From contig JAUPSS010000004.1 in NCBI GenBank assembly GCA_040285825.1, positions 1,455,485-1,519,484 on the forward strand: a stretch of DNA of 64,000 nucleotides, written 5' to 3'. The notes beneath the pieces were generated by a model. The model had not been told where the DNA came from, made no database searches, and saw nothing but the letters and a program-made list of their open reading frames with translations. Below are positions 21,595-32,147 of the stretch, one piece after another. Each line of letters begins with the position of its first letter. Within the stretch, counting starts at the first letter, position 1. The DNA comes from Eukaryota sp. TZLM1-RC. Its lineage: Eukaryota; Metamonada: BaSk clade. A program made the translations under genes and the position numbers.

Positions 21595-21865
21595 CAAAGA
21601 TCGACTCGAAATTTCGAGTTGCGACTTCACTCGAACTTGACTCCAGTTGAGTCCAGTTCAAGTCGAGTTCAAGTTGTGATTTTTCCAGACTCGAGTTCGA
21701 GTTGAGTTCGAGTTTTAGTAGACTCGAAATCTGGTATCAAATTTAGTTTTTTTTCAATGCATTTTCCCTGGAATAAAAGAGGTTCACTTAGACACCGTCT
21801 TGATAAGCTTTTTGAGGGTTTTATTACAGTGTTCGAGTTGAGTTCGAGTTTTGCCCAACTCTAAA
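21595..21865. repeat. Degenerate CGAGTT-rich tract
   Basis: The hexamer CGAGTT and close variants (TCGAGT, CAAGTT, and the reverse AACTCGA) recur many times at irregular spacing, with a gap of ordinary sequence near 21730-21830. Both orientations occur, so local hairpins are possible. No coding frame is evident. Confidence 0.65.
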
Positions 21866-22099
21866 GTAGTTGTTGATTCTGTTCTTGAACACTACATCAA
21901 TTTCAATCTGAATAATTCAAGAGAAAGATTCTTTTTATTAAATGCATGTAATTTTATCTTGAATCTCCTTTAAAAATTTCCTCCCACTGCTTTCTCTACT
22001 GTCTTCACATGATAGAATCACCTTTTCATCAAAGGAAATTGGTGAGGTTTTTCTCTTTAGACTTAAACTTTCACAATACTTACTCACTTTCGTTTCTCA

Positions 22100-22640
22100 T
22101 ATGCATTGCTGGAAGAAATTTAGAATAATACCGTTAGCTTCTCATAAAAGTTCTAAATTTTTTGAGGTTCCTTGTCATGTTTTCCACTGTGTGAAAAAAT
22201 TTCCGCTTATTGAAGTTTCATCTTCCAAAACAAAGTTTATCAAAAATACATGTCTGAAACGAGTATTCAAACAATGTCCTTACCAAAAAATTAATATCAA
22301 CAGAAAATGTTTGAAAAAAAGATTTGAAATTTTTTTATTGGTAATGGTAATGAACTGCTTTTGACCTTTGAATGTAAAAATAATGAATCAGAAAGCACAG
22401 ATAAGCTGAATGAACCACCGAAAAAGAAACGAAGATTGAAAAAAGAAATAAAAAGTGACCCCGATGCCAACAAAACCAGAGAAACACAGTTGAAGGGCAC
22501 TAAAAAAATGTCCCGTCAAAATTGTACCTGAAAGGCTTCTTATTGGCATTGATCTGGGCCAATCTAGATTATGTGGTTACTTCTTAAATGATAACCAATG
22601 TGATTTATACCTTGTCCAACTGGCAGAAGATACATGACAA
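22100..22640 (+). pseudogene. Fanzor/TnpB-like N-terminal remnant 2
   Basis: Nucleotide sequence parallels remnant 1 from about 22190 to 22625. A GNELLLTFECKNN segment and Lys-rich KKKRRLKKEIKSDPDANK linker lead to a clear LLIGIDLGQSR at 22536-22568, continuing as LCGYFLNDNQCDLYLVQLAE until TGA near 22635. This is a well-preserved RuvC-I strand-turn-strand region. The linker and RuvC-I are in different frames, and a stop (TGA near 22528) interrupts. The downstream half is missing. Confidence 0.55.
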
Positions 22641-23640
22641 AACCTTCACCCAGTGAACACCCTCCCAACCAATATTCCGTTCAAAATTACAACCAATTTT
22701 TGAACAATTGGAATTTGTTTAGGAGTAAAGTGTACTTGGAAAGTAGTCGTCAGAAATGAAAAATTTAAATTTGATAACCGCAGATAAAAAGAGAGACGGT
22801 TCAGAGAGAGCCTCCACAAACATCAAAGGCTGCTTAGACATCTTGAAAAACTCAACTTTGCTATGAGTTCAGCTGATTTCCCTTCTGACAGCCGAAAAAT
22901 CAATTCGAACGCATTTTGAACTACAGTTCACAATTACTGCTTCAACCTCACTAACATAGCTGATGACCTTCAGTTAGTTTCAAAACTGAATGCACTTTTA
23001 GAACAAGATTTCATCGAAACATCAAAAAGGGAGAGGAAGTTTGTGCACCCAGCCTCAGATCTCACTTATGAGTACTTTCCGAAAAACAGTCAGGACGGAG
23101 AACCCTGCAACAAAACGGACCTGATTAACCCATGCCAATAATATTGTCACAACATTTTAAGCAAAGGTGCTCGCTTCTAACATTAACAAACAAGACTACG
23201 AAAGAGAAGGAATTGGCTCAAAGTGGAATTCTCACTGTGACTCCGGAAGATCTTAAAGACTCTAACCCAAGTCTCATTGCAGCCGATGATGTATGGGAAA
23301 GATGGACTGAACTCTGCTCATCAGGTAAGTCAGAGTGTACAAGACATCTAGGAGAACTCGATGCTTTGTTTTCAACAACAACTAATTCCATACTTATGGA
23401 AGAAACTTTGGCAGAACACGACCTTACTGCACAGTTTCTTTCCATTGTAATACCATTGTAGAGTCTATTACCAAAGGACTAACAAAAGATTACCAACAAG
23501 AAGTAACTTATGTTCCAAGAATGTTAACCCATTCCAGCTTTTTTTTGATTCAGAAAACTTTAACTATAGTGTTTCCTTAAACCCCTTTTCAAAAATAAAC
23601 CCCTCTGAATATTGGAATATATCATTATTCTGACCATATT
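22641..23640. other. Decayed coding-like region, family unknown
   Basis: Short plus-strand frames look protein-like but carry stops, such as one near 22970-23120 (LQLVSKLNALLEQDFIETSK) and 23132-23461 (VTPEDLKDSNPSLIAADDVW). They lie between a Fanzor-like piece and a gypsy-like RNase H, so they may be the gag/linker remains of that second gypsy element. I could not confirm this. Confidence 0.3.
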
Positions 23641-24490
23641 TTCCTGGACTCCGCTCCTTTGTAGAAACCATTAATTTGATTGGCTTCCCGCTGTTAGTGC
23701 TAAACTTGCACCATTAACAGAATTAATGAAAGGTATCCTGAACAGAATCTCACTGAAGGAAACCCAGAAAAGAAATTTTCGAAATATTATGAAGATGATT
23801 ATAAAAAGTACTCCACTTGAGCTCCCTGATGCAAACTCTGATATACTTGTATTTACCGATACCTCTGAGAAAGGCATAGCCGGACTTATTTGGAAAGACT
23901 TAACCCCATCTGAACCTGGAACTTGCTTATCTAAACGTCATGTAGCACCTATCTTGTTTTATTCCAGAATCGCAACTCCTGCTCAACAACATTGGTCCAC
24001 GATGCAAAAAGAACTATTTGCCATCGTTATGACTCTTAACCAACCGAATGTATCATCTTTCCTGCAAACGAAACATTTAACGTTATTCTGCGATCATAAG
24101 CACTTGTCAGGCGTCCATGTAGATAGACCAAGTAATAATTGGGATGATAAACCGGAAAAGAAGAAAAGAAAGACCAAAATACTAAAGCAAATCTCAAAGG
24201 GGAAGATTTTTGCATTTCACTTCATGAAGACAACAGAAGACATTATCATTCTGAAAAACACAAAGGCTTACCCGCTAGTCTTCGAAAAGCTTCCGCTTTA
24301 GTGAAGGCTTCCTACAACATTTCACGCTATTTTGGATATCTTTGATGGTCAAGCCATTATCTTATGGTCTGATGGAACTAAAACGACCCAGCCAAAAGCT
24401 ACAGTCAAGAAAACTACTGCTTATCAAAGTTATATGAAAATGATGAATTTCGACAAGCCCCGAAGAAGAGGCAGACGGAAGAAGAGGTAG
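23640..24490 (+). pseudogene. Second gypsy-like element: RNase H and basic tail
   Basis: The 23726-24301 frame encodes a gypsy-type connection and RNase H: AKLAPLTELMKGIL, then VFTDTSEKGIAGLIWKDL, ILFYSRIATPAQQHWSTMQK and TLFCDHKHLSG. These align block by block with the element at 9.9-16.2 kb but are clearly a different lineage. A shifted frame after 24330 encodes a short tail ending in PRRRGRRKKR and a TAG at 24487-24489. RT and integrase are absent. The tail and its 3' flank are repeated at 31.4 kb. Confidence 0.65.
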
Positions 24491-24979
24491 TGTAGACTTT
24501 AAAACAAATTAACAACAAAGACACAGAAACATGTAGACATTACAGACACATGTAATCGGATCTTTCTTGACCATAATCAACATCAAACAGTTAAAAACTG
24601 AATAATTAATGATTACTCAGTCGTTTTGTGTTTATGAATAGAGACTCTAAATAAAGAGAATTACTCCCAATATTTGGTAGAGACACTTTTGAAAGTTGTG
24701 AATAACTAAACTATGACTGGGAAAAAACATGTTGTTGGAATAATGAATTAACATTGAAAATCAAACAATTCGTAAAAACTACAGAAAAATCAAATTTCCA
24801 AAAGTTAATCAAATAAGTAAAAGTTATTTCATTGAATTTTGGAAAAAAAATAAAACAAAAATAATTAGAATGTCATCACAAAATGCGAAAAGAATGCAAA
24901 TTAAGTTTGAACAACAGCAATTACTTGGAAATTTTCCAATAAAAACCCAATTTTGCTAGATTAACAATGAATTCAAAAA
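24190..24979 (+). repeat. Direct repeat, left copy (retroelement tail plus 3' flank)
   Basis: About 790 bases matching 31358-32147 with few differences at an offset of 7,168 bp. Contents: the end of the RNase H frame, the basic PRRRGRRKKR tail, and ~480 bases of non-coding 3' sequence including TACTCCCAATATTTGG. A retroelement 3' end or LTR-like segment is the likely nature, but no TG...CA termini were confirmed. Confidence 0.85.
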
Positions 24980-26239
24980 TTGGATTAAGTTTAAATTTAC
25001 CAAAAACAAAGATTTTTCAAAATAATGAGAATTTCATGTGTTTAGGTAGTCCGATTGGTACAAATGAATATGAAAGTCAGTTCTTTGATGATAAAATAAG
25101 GAATGACCTTATCCCCAAATTAAATTTACTAAAGGAACTACCAATTCAGAATCAATAATTACTTTTTAAGTATTGCATTAATTCTATTTTGATGTATTGG
25201 GCTTGTACCATTCCAATTGACAATACAGTTCTTGGTTTTCATCTAGAGAAAGCTGAATTTTTTAATTCTTTTAATCTTATTAGTTTCCAAGAAATTAAAT
25301 TTAAAAGTTTATTTTTTATTCCTTTGGAGTAGAGTGGACTAGGTTTTCAAGACCTTTCAGTTGTAGCTAACATTGCTTATTCATGTTCACTATATTCTTC
25401 TGTCAAAGATTTCAATTTGCTGCATTTTGTCACAAATTCCGACTTAGACCTCATCTATTCTACTTTAAATCCACAATTTGTAGGATATGAGTCTATTTGG
25501 GATGAAGACATAATAATTTCTCAATCAAAATTAACAAAGGAATTTTATAAAAATGAAATGAATTCTCTTCAAAAAACAATGTCTGATATGGAAAAATTAC
25601 AATTAGAAGCTAATTGTTCTGAACTTTCAGGTAGTTTTTGGAATGCATTACCTTTTAATGCAAATTTCACTTTTTCTGATGAATTCATGTCTTATTTTCT
25701 GAATCTTCGATTAATTTTTAATATTTTTTATCATCAGTGTCCCAGATGTGGGACATACAAATCTCGGTTTAGACCATAGTTTTCAATGTAAAGGTGTTTC
25801 ACGATGCATTAAAAACAGACATGATGAAGTCAGAGATTATTTATTAAATATCTCCAAATATGAAAAGGAAAAGGAATTTGAAATTGGTTTGAAAAAATTT
25901 TATTTAGATTTATTTGATCCCAAAACCAAAATTGCGTTTGATATTACAATAGTTGGTGGTTTTGGAAATAAATGGCAAGATGCTTACTCTCAAGCGTTTT
26001 CTACTAAAATAAGGAAATACAGTATTCTAAAAGAATACAATTTATTTTCAGAAATTGTTCCTTTAGTATTTAATGTCCATGGGGGTTGGTACAACAAAAT
26101 TAAAGAAACATTTAAACGTTTTGGTTGGATTGAGCTTTGTAGTGAAATTAGTTGTATAATTCAGAAAAATAGTTTTAGATGTAATCAAGCATTTAATTCT
26201 ATTCTTCAAAGAATTCATGAAGCTCGTAGGTTTTGGTAG
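24967..26239 (+). pseudogene. LINE: end of RT, zinc knuckle and endonuclease
   Basis: Plus-strand LINE copy, 5'-truncated inside the RT. One frame runs from 24967 to 25779 with TAA at 25156 and TAG at 25330. A frame change in the zinc region leads into 25748-26239, ending TAG. Visible order: RT thumb (SKIGLSLNLPKTKIF, FMCLGSPIG), a helical region, then HQCPRCG...DHSFQC, RHDEVRDYLL, and DPKTKIAFDITIVGG. The CCHC, RHD and D...D-x-T order matches the restriction-like endonuclease module of R2/NeSL-type LINEs. A later NKWQDAYSQAFSTKIRKY fits the helix after the nuclease core. Confidence 0.75.
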
Positions 26240-26307
26240 TTTATGTTGTTTTATTATTTACTTTTATAGTCTTTTCGTTCTTTTTTTAGAAATTCAATAA
26301 AGACCTA

Positions 26308-26672
26308 ATCATACCAATGACCATTCAATCAATCATACCATTGACTACTGAAATTACCATAGCAAAGACTTTAACACCACAATTGTTATAATAATTGCCC
26401 CAAAATGGACTTTAAAGATTTAACCAATGATTGTAATAAACAACTATTGGTCAATGTACGAAACTAAGAACTTCATATGAGCCTCAGTAAATCGTATCAA
26501 AACGATACTCTTACACTTACAGCAGTGATTGTATTAGTTTGCAACATTCAATTATATACTTTTTGATTTTTTACTATTTTTACTATTTAATGGTTAAAAA
26601 CTAATACACTCAATTAATTCAAATATATACAAAATCAATTGAAAATGTAATCATGAGTTTGTACTGATCAAG
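26308..26672 (-). repeat. Single inverted partial monomer of the 461-bp satellite
   Basis: The reverse complement matches about 365 bases of the satellite monomer that fills 52.8-64 kb, including GTCCATTTTGGGGCAATTAT, the AACGATAC/GTATC hairpin region and TACTTGATCAGTACAAACTC. It lies between the LINE 3' end and the first Crinkler-type copy, 26 kb from the array. Confidence 0.9.
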
Positions 26673-27164
26673 TATGTACTGTGGATTATTTCACTTTCCA
26701 AACTTCGTTATCTGATTGTGAGATGCCCGACACTCCTGGTGCATTCGTAAATATTACCCCTGAACAACTTGAGCTTCTCTATCAACTGATTAAGAAACCT
26801 CACTTTGGATTTGCGATTGCACAAACATCAGGCACATCCACTGCTTCATCTTTTAGACAGCTATTAAACATTGTATCTCGGCACTTTTTGGACACTGAAA
26901 CTCCATGAGGGGAAATTTTAAGTGACTCTGAGTTACTTCTGCTCTGTGGTTCAGACGTTAGATGTAAAGTGGTGCTATAGAGACCAGATCCAATATCAAC
27001 ATCAGCCACCATATCGAACGATCCACTTTGGAGATATCCACACATCAAAGATAAATCTCCATATCATTCCTTGCTCAATTGTATTCATGAACTACAAGCA
27101 AATCAAGAACTGCTCAGCATGTATCATTCAAACGTGGTACCCTTTATTGGTTCAACCGGTGTTG

Positions 27165-27192
27165 GTAGGTTTTTAATCTATACTTATTCGAG
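27165..27192 (+). other. Candidate 28-nt intron inside the P-loop
   Basis: Starts GTAGGT and ends TTCGAG, lying between the GSTGVG and KTRTLLEIC parts of the Walker A region. Both the motif and the reading frame are continuous only without it. It could instead be a small insertion that killed the gene. Confidence 0.45.
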
Positions 27193-27284
27193 GTAAGACT
27201 CGCACACTGTTAGAGATTTGTAGGAAAGAGATGGGCAATGGTTGTGTCACCACTTATGCTGCTTTTCGAAGAATTGATTTAGAT

Positions 27285-27317
27285 GTAGTACTGACGTCTT
27301 GACCTTTATCTTCACAG
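27285..27317 (+). other. Candidate 33-nt intron containing a TGA
   Basis: Starts GTAGTA, contains CTGAC and ends TATCTTCACAG. The length is a multiple of three and the only stop in this part of the frame (TGA 27300-27302) lies inside. Evidence is pattern only. Confidence 0.4.
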
Positions 27318-29225
27318 AATTTGCTTCATTGGTTTCGCAGTGTTCTTGAAATGTCTTCCAGATTTTCATTCCCAATTGAAGATCTGTCTGTACCTCTTTG
27401 CCAAGTTTTTATAGTTTCTATATTCGAAGCAGGAACTATTCCCGGTCCAACTGAAACATGTGAAAGTTGGTTAAATTATCACGAATCACTTTCTTCTATC
27501 TGCTCTCACAATTGGGAAAAAGTTTCCAAGCAGTTTTCCAATAATTCTGATTGTTCATTTAGTAGAATGACTGACTTCGTTGTTGATAATTTTGCTCTTT
27601 CAGAAATTCAGTCGCCAAAGTATCTTTTACTGATGGATGAAGTCGGTAGCCTCGTTAAACTCCATATTAATCAATTACCAACTTGGAATTTATATAGAGC
27701 TTTTCGTCATACCGCCAGAAATCTTTTTACATTACTAATTCGAAAAAATTGTCATTTTGTTGTTGTTGTTGTTTCTGGAACTCATACATCTCTTTCGTTT
27801 CTATAACGTTTGAGTTTCTATCATTTCACCTCACGTGAAACGGGCAACCGACCAGAAGCTCTCCCATCATATGCAATCACCCAAGTTCTTCAAGGTGCTA
27901 CTATTCCCGCTGTTCCTGTCACTCTGCAGCAATTACATCCTCGACGCATTTTGGAAGGAAAGATTGAGATTAAAAGAAGTGATATATTTGATGATCTTCC
28001 ACTTGATTTGGCTTTATCCTTCAGACCACTTTGGATTAGTTACTATGCTGTTGATAAAATAAACTGGCTTCGTAATGTTTATAACAAGGTGGATTCTGCT
28101 CTCACCTTGTTTGGTAAAAAGTTTCCACAATTCTCGGTTCATGATGGTCCCTGTATTGCTGCCTGATTATTGATTTGCGGATCTGTTACCTCTATTCCTG
28201 AGGTATTCTCAGCCTCCTTGTGGAATGTTCCTTTGGGAATATTGAGGCGAAGCAGTATCAAGGTATTGGTAATTCTGATCTTCTTTTTTCTTTCTCGTCC
28301 AGTTTTAGATCCCTTGGTTTTTGCATCTTGTTGGGCCAAAGTTCTCAGTACTGTTGAGGAAGATTCTAATCTTTTTGATTCCAGTTAGAGGCAGTGTCTA
28401 AGATAATGTTGTTTAGTGGAATGGATTCCACTGCTTTGGATCATATTTTTGAATCATTATCTACTTGCGCCTTCCTAAGGTTGATTGCATCAAAACGTCC
28501 AAAGGTTAGTACATAACCCGTGCGATTAAATAATGCTCCACTGAAAGAGGTACTTTGTTCAGAACTAGTCAATTCCTTTGCATTTCCTGACCCTCAGCAT
28601 TGTAGTTTTAATTCCTTGTATAATTGGTGTATCAATGCTGATTGCCTTCTTCCTTTTCCACACCCTTGAAAATCTGGTCATGTAGATAAGCTGAAGAGAA
28701 AAGAGTCAGATACTAGACTTTATTTTGAAAAAGCCCTTAAGACATGGTGGACTCTGCGACACGCTTTTATTATGCCCCCTAGCTGGCCGAATGTGGATGT
28801 CATAGTTCCAATTGAAAGTTCTGCAGGAGAGTTAGGAATGCTGAAGATTCAAATCAAGTCCCATAAGCCGCGTTCTTTGTTGTCAGATTGTGCTAAATTC
28901 CAAGTGCCGGGAATCAAATCGGTCTCTCTAGGTATAAGTCGAATTGGTGTCAAAGGAATTGCTAATCCTGCATCATTTCGCATTTCCAATGACTGTGGTT
29001 TTGTGTTTTGTGTAGAGAATTTTAAGCGGTTTCGTTCTATTTTTGATTATTTGTATGATTTTCATAAGGGAAACAAAGCAAAAAATGTGAACTTTGTCCA
29101 AGAAGAGATCCATATTGACCTCATCACCAAACTCCAAATATATGAGAGAGTGAAAGATAAGTGTTAATGGAGATGACTCTTTTTTGATGTCAACAACAAG
29201 TACATCAAAGAAGAATAGTTGATAG

Positions 29226-31353
29226 AAGATAGTCACAATTCTTTACGAGTGTTGTAAGAATCAAAGAAGATGGGCATGTAAGAAGGTTCTTGTAACTGTT
29301 ATCACATACATTCAAGACGCTCAGTGCTTCAGTCTTCCACTATGTGAGACCAAACGTAATGGATTCCAATCCTGGAAATTTGAGAATGAAGATACTTTAT
29401 CTGCAACGATGCTACCCAAGACATTGAGTCAAGAATCTATTCTATCACAGGACGACGAAAGTAATTCGTTCTCTGAGGCTTTATCTGTTGTCTCCCGCTC
29501 TGAAACCGATTCTTCTGTGACAGAACAGATTGAATCGTCTTCTTCAGAGTCGTCGGTTTCCGCGTCTTTCACTGATTGTTGTTGAGTTGATGGTGATCTT
29601 TACGACATGCTTTGTACAAAGGTTAAGGTAGGTCTGCAATATCAACCGGATGGACTACCCTATGATGGTATGATTTGGATGTTATTGGAGAGTTCACCTC
29701 ATCTGAACATATTCCGAGACACTTTTCCTCATGATTCTGTATTCTCCTTCCACGACGACTCACTATGGTATACCTCTGATGAAAAAACTGCCAGAATTGA
29801 ACCTATTCGCACCAAAACTGACAGTTCATCAACCAAATCCTCCACTGATCCACTACTTGAGCATAATTATCAGGAAGATTCCAGAGATTTTTTGTTTCAG
29901 AAAGCTGTACGTCAATTTGTGTCAAAAATTTCTGATGAAAAAGCAGATTTTCTAGACAAATACCATTCTCCTATTTTACCAGTTATAAATTCAACTGGAT
30001 TAGGTAAGACCAGATTTTTGCTGAATAACTTAAGACCTGGGCGTAAAATTTCTTCATACTTTTGTTTTCCTCGCTACGACGGTAATTTACAAGTCAACAC
30101 CTGGCTTCCAACAATTTCCTGGGAGGAATTTAATTTTGTTTTCAAAAGACACATTGACGAAGTGACCCAGGGTGTTCTTTTTTATCAATGCTTCTTACTA
30201 GCTCTTGCAGCTGATAAATTTTTTCACCCATCAAAAAAACAATCAGAGTCAGATTCGAAGACTTCTTTCTTTACCCAGATCATCAGAATGCGATTGGAAG
30301 ACCCAGTTTTCGAAAATTATAGAGACAACTCGTGAAGCACCTTTCACAGGGTTTTTATGCTGCTACTATGAAAGTATTTGAAATGTCTGCTATCGATCAG
30401 TTTAAAAATGATGTTGTAGCCTTGGATGAAGTAGGAACTTTGATTTCAAAATCCCTAACTGATTTTTATAATCATTATAGGATTCTTAGATATGCAGCTA
30501 GAAATCTGCTTTCTGCTTGTTTATTTTTGGCTGTGATAGTTACTGGTACTAATTTATCACTAAACTCTTTTGTTTTGGATCCAATTCAGGAACATTTTTA
30601 CAGAATCCAAGCCAGTAAACCTTATTTGTTACTTAATCTTAAAGCTGCAGCAACTTCGCCTCCTTTTCTAGATGTTTTCCATAGAACCAACCCTAAACAC
30701 ACTTTTGGGAAAAATTCTTATCTTTTGGATGGCAATATTGCTCCGCTACTTACCTTGAACCAATGTCTCTCAGCAAGAATCATTTGAACAGCATACGCCT
30801 TTCGCGTTTTGCGTGATTCCAAATGGACCATTAAGACAGTTTATGACTCAATTGGAAACAAAATTCAGTCTGGCCCACGTACGGATTTTTTAAGGAACCC
30901 ACTTCCAATGTTTTGCATTCTGCTCTGGGTCAGAGTGGGATTGTTCCTCTAATCATTCTTTCTGAGTCTGTTGAACATCAATTTACTATTATTCGAACAA
31001 CCAAGGATAATCCTAGAGACTATCCGTTTATGTTTTCCACCGTTGTTTTAATCGACCCTTTAATTATGGCTTATTGTTGGGTCACCATTATTCAACATAC
31101 CAAAGTCCACTTGGATGCTTTTGGTAAGCTACTCCATGTCAACCCGCTGATGTTTCTTTCTAATGATGTGACACCTGGCATATTGCTCGAGCCATTTGTT
31201 TGTCCATTTTTGATTTTCCTTTTAAGGGAGACAACTTCTGATGAAAGTGATTTTAACCTTGTCAAGAGTCTTGTTTATCCTGTACCTGTCACTAATTTAT
31301 TTAAATTTGATCAGTGTACAAGTTACCAGTTGAACACCACCGAGGAATGCTAA
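29226..31353 (+). pseudogene. Crinkler/RHS-type NTPase, copy 2 (truncated)
   Basis: Second tandem member. Frame 0 is open from 29226 to 30335 except for one TGA at 29583-29585. It starts with a Ser/Glu-rich region, then VINSTGLGKTRFLL (Walker A, about 29975-30020). After a frame change near 30330 come DVVALDEVGTL (Walker B, about 30410) and VTGTNLSL (sensor-like, about 30540). Another TGA at 30785 and a frame change near 30900 lead to 30913-31353, where VVLIDPLIMAYCWV corresponds to a similar block in copy 1. No nuclease domain follows: the frame ends at the edge of the right-hand retroelement repeat. The P-loop is uninterrupted here, unlike in copy 1. Confidence 0.6.
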
Positions 31354-31357
31354 AGCA

Positions 31358-32147
31358 AACCCGAAAGCGGAAAAAGTTTGCAATTCACTTCATGAAGACT
31401 ACAACAAAAGACATTATCATTCTGAAGAACACAAAGGCTTACCAGCTAGACTTCTAGAAGCTTTCGCTCTAGAGAGCTTCCTACAATATTTGACGCTATT
31501 TTGGATATCTTTGATGGTCAAGCCATTATCTTATGGTCTGATGGAACTCAAACGACCCAGCCAAAAGCTACAGTCAAGAAAACTACTGCTTATCATAGTT
31601 ATATGAAAATGATGAACCTCGACAAGCCCCGAAGAAGAGGCAGACGGAAGAAGAGGTAGTGTAGACTTTAAAACAAATTAACAACAAAGGCACAGAAACA
31701 TGTAGACATTACAGACACATGTAATCGGATCTTTCTTGACCATAATCAACATCAAACAGTTAAAAACTGAATAATTAATGATTACTCAGTCGTTTTGTGT
31801 TTATGAATAGAGACTCTAAATAAAGAGAATTACTCCCAATATTTGGTAGAGACACTTTTGAAAGTTGTGAATAACTAAACTATGACTGGGAAAAAACATG
31901 TTGTTGGAATAATGAATTAACATTGAAAATCAAACAATTCGTAAAAACTACAGAAAAATCAAATTTCCAAATCTTATTCAAATGAGTAAAGGTTGTTTCA
32001 TTGAATATTGCAAATAAATAAAACAAAAAAACAGAATGCCGTCACTAAATGCGAAAAGAATGCAAATTAAGTTTGAACAACAGCAATTACTTGGAAATTT
32101 TCCAATAAAACCCAATTTTGCTAGATTAACATTGAATTCAAAAAGAA
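31358..32147 (+). repeat. Direct repeat, right copy (retroelement tail plus 3' flank)
   Basis: Matches 24190-24979. The RNase H coding upstream of it is absent; homology starts at the point where the Crinkler-type frame ends. The basic PRRRGRRKKR tail and TAG are preserved, as is the non-coding 3' part. Confidence 0.85.

Larger units (their letters stand above)
26681..29167 (+). pseudogene. Crinkler/RHS-type NTPase-nuclease, copy 1 (broken)
   Basis: Resembles the Crinkler/RHS class of eukaryotic effectors, which join a P-loop NTPase to a restriction-fold nuclease. Visible in order: a P-loop at about 27146-27201, its two halves separated by a 28-nt GT...AG segment; a Walker B-like LLLMDEVGSL (about 27630); a sensor-like VSGTHTSL (about 27775); a middle region; then PPSWPNVDVIVPIE followed by LKIQIKSH (about 28775-28860), which fits the D...(Q/E)-x-K core of PD-(D/E)XK nucleases. 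Frame 0 carries most of 27186-28388, with TGA near 27300, TAA 27804 and TGA 28164; the nuclease part is in another frame with more stops. Start is uncertain. Some interruptions may be micro-introns, but not all. Confidence 0.6.

Noticed and set aside
1188-31353. Reassignment of TAA/TAG to glutamine
   Set aside because: Tempting from the GATA extension and the gypsy stops. But the long Gln-rich RING/Sel1 frame and the 854-codon RCC1 frame contain no in-frame TAA/TAG, TGA also interrupts the Crinkler-type copies, and a 39-nt intron explains the GATA case.
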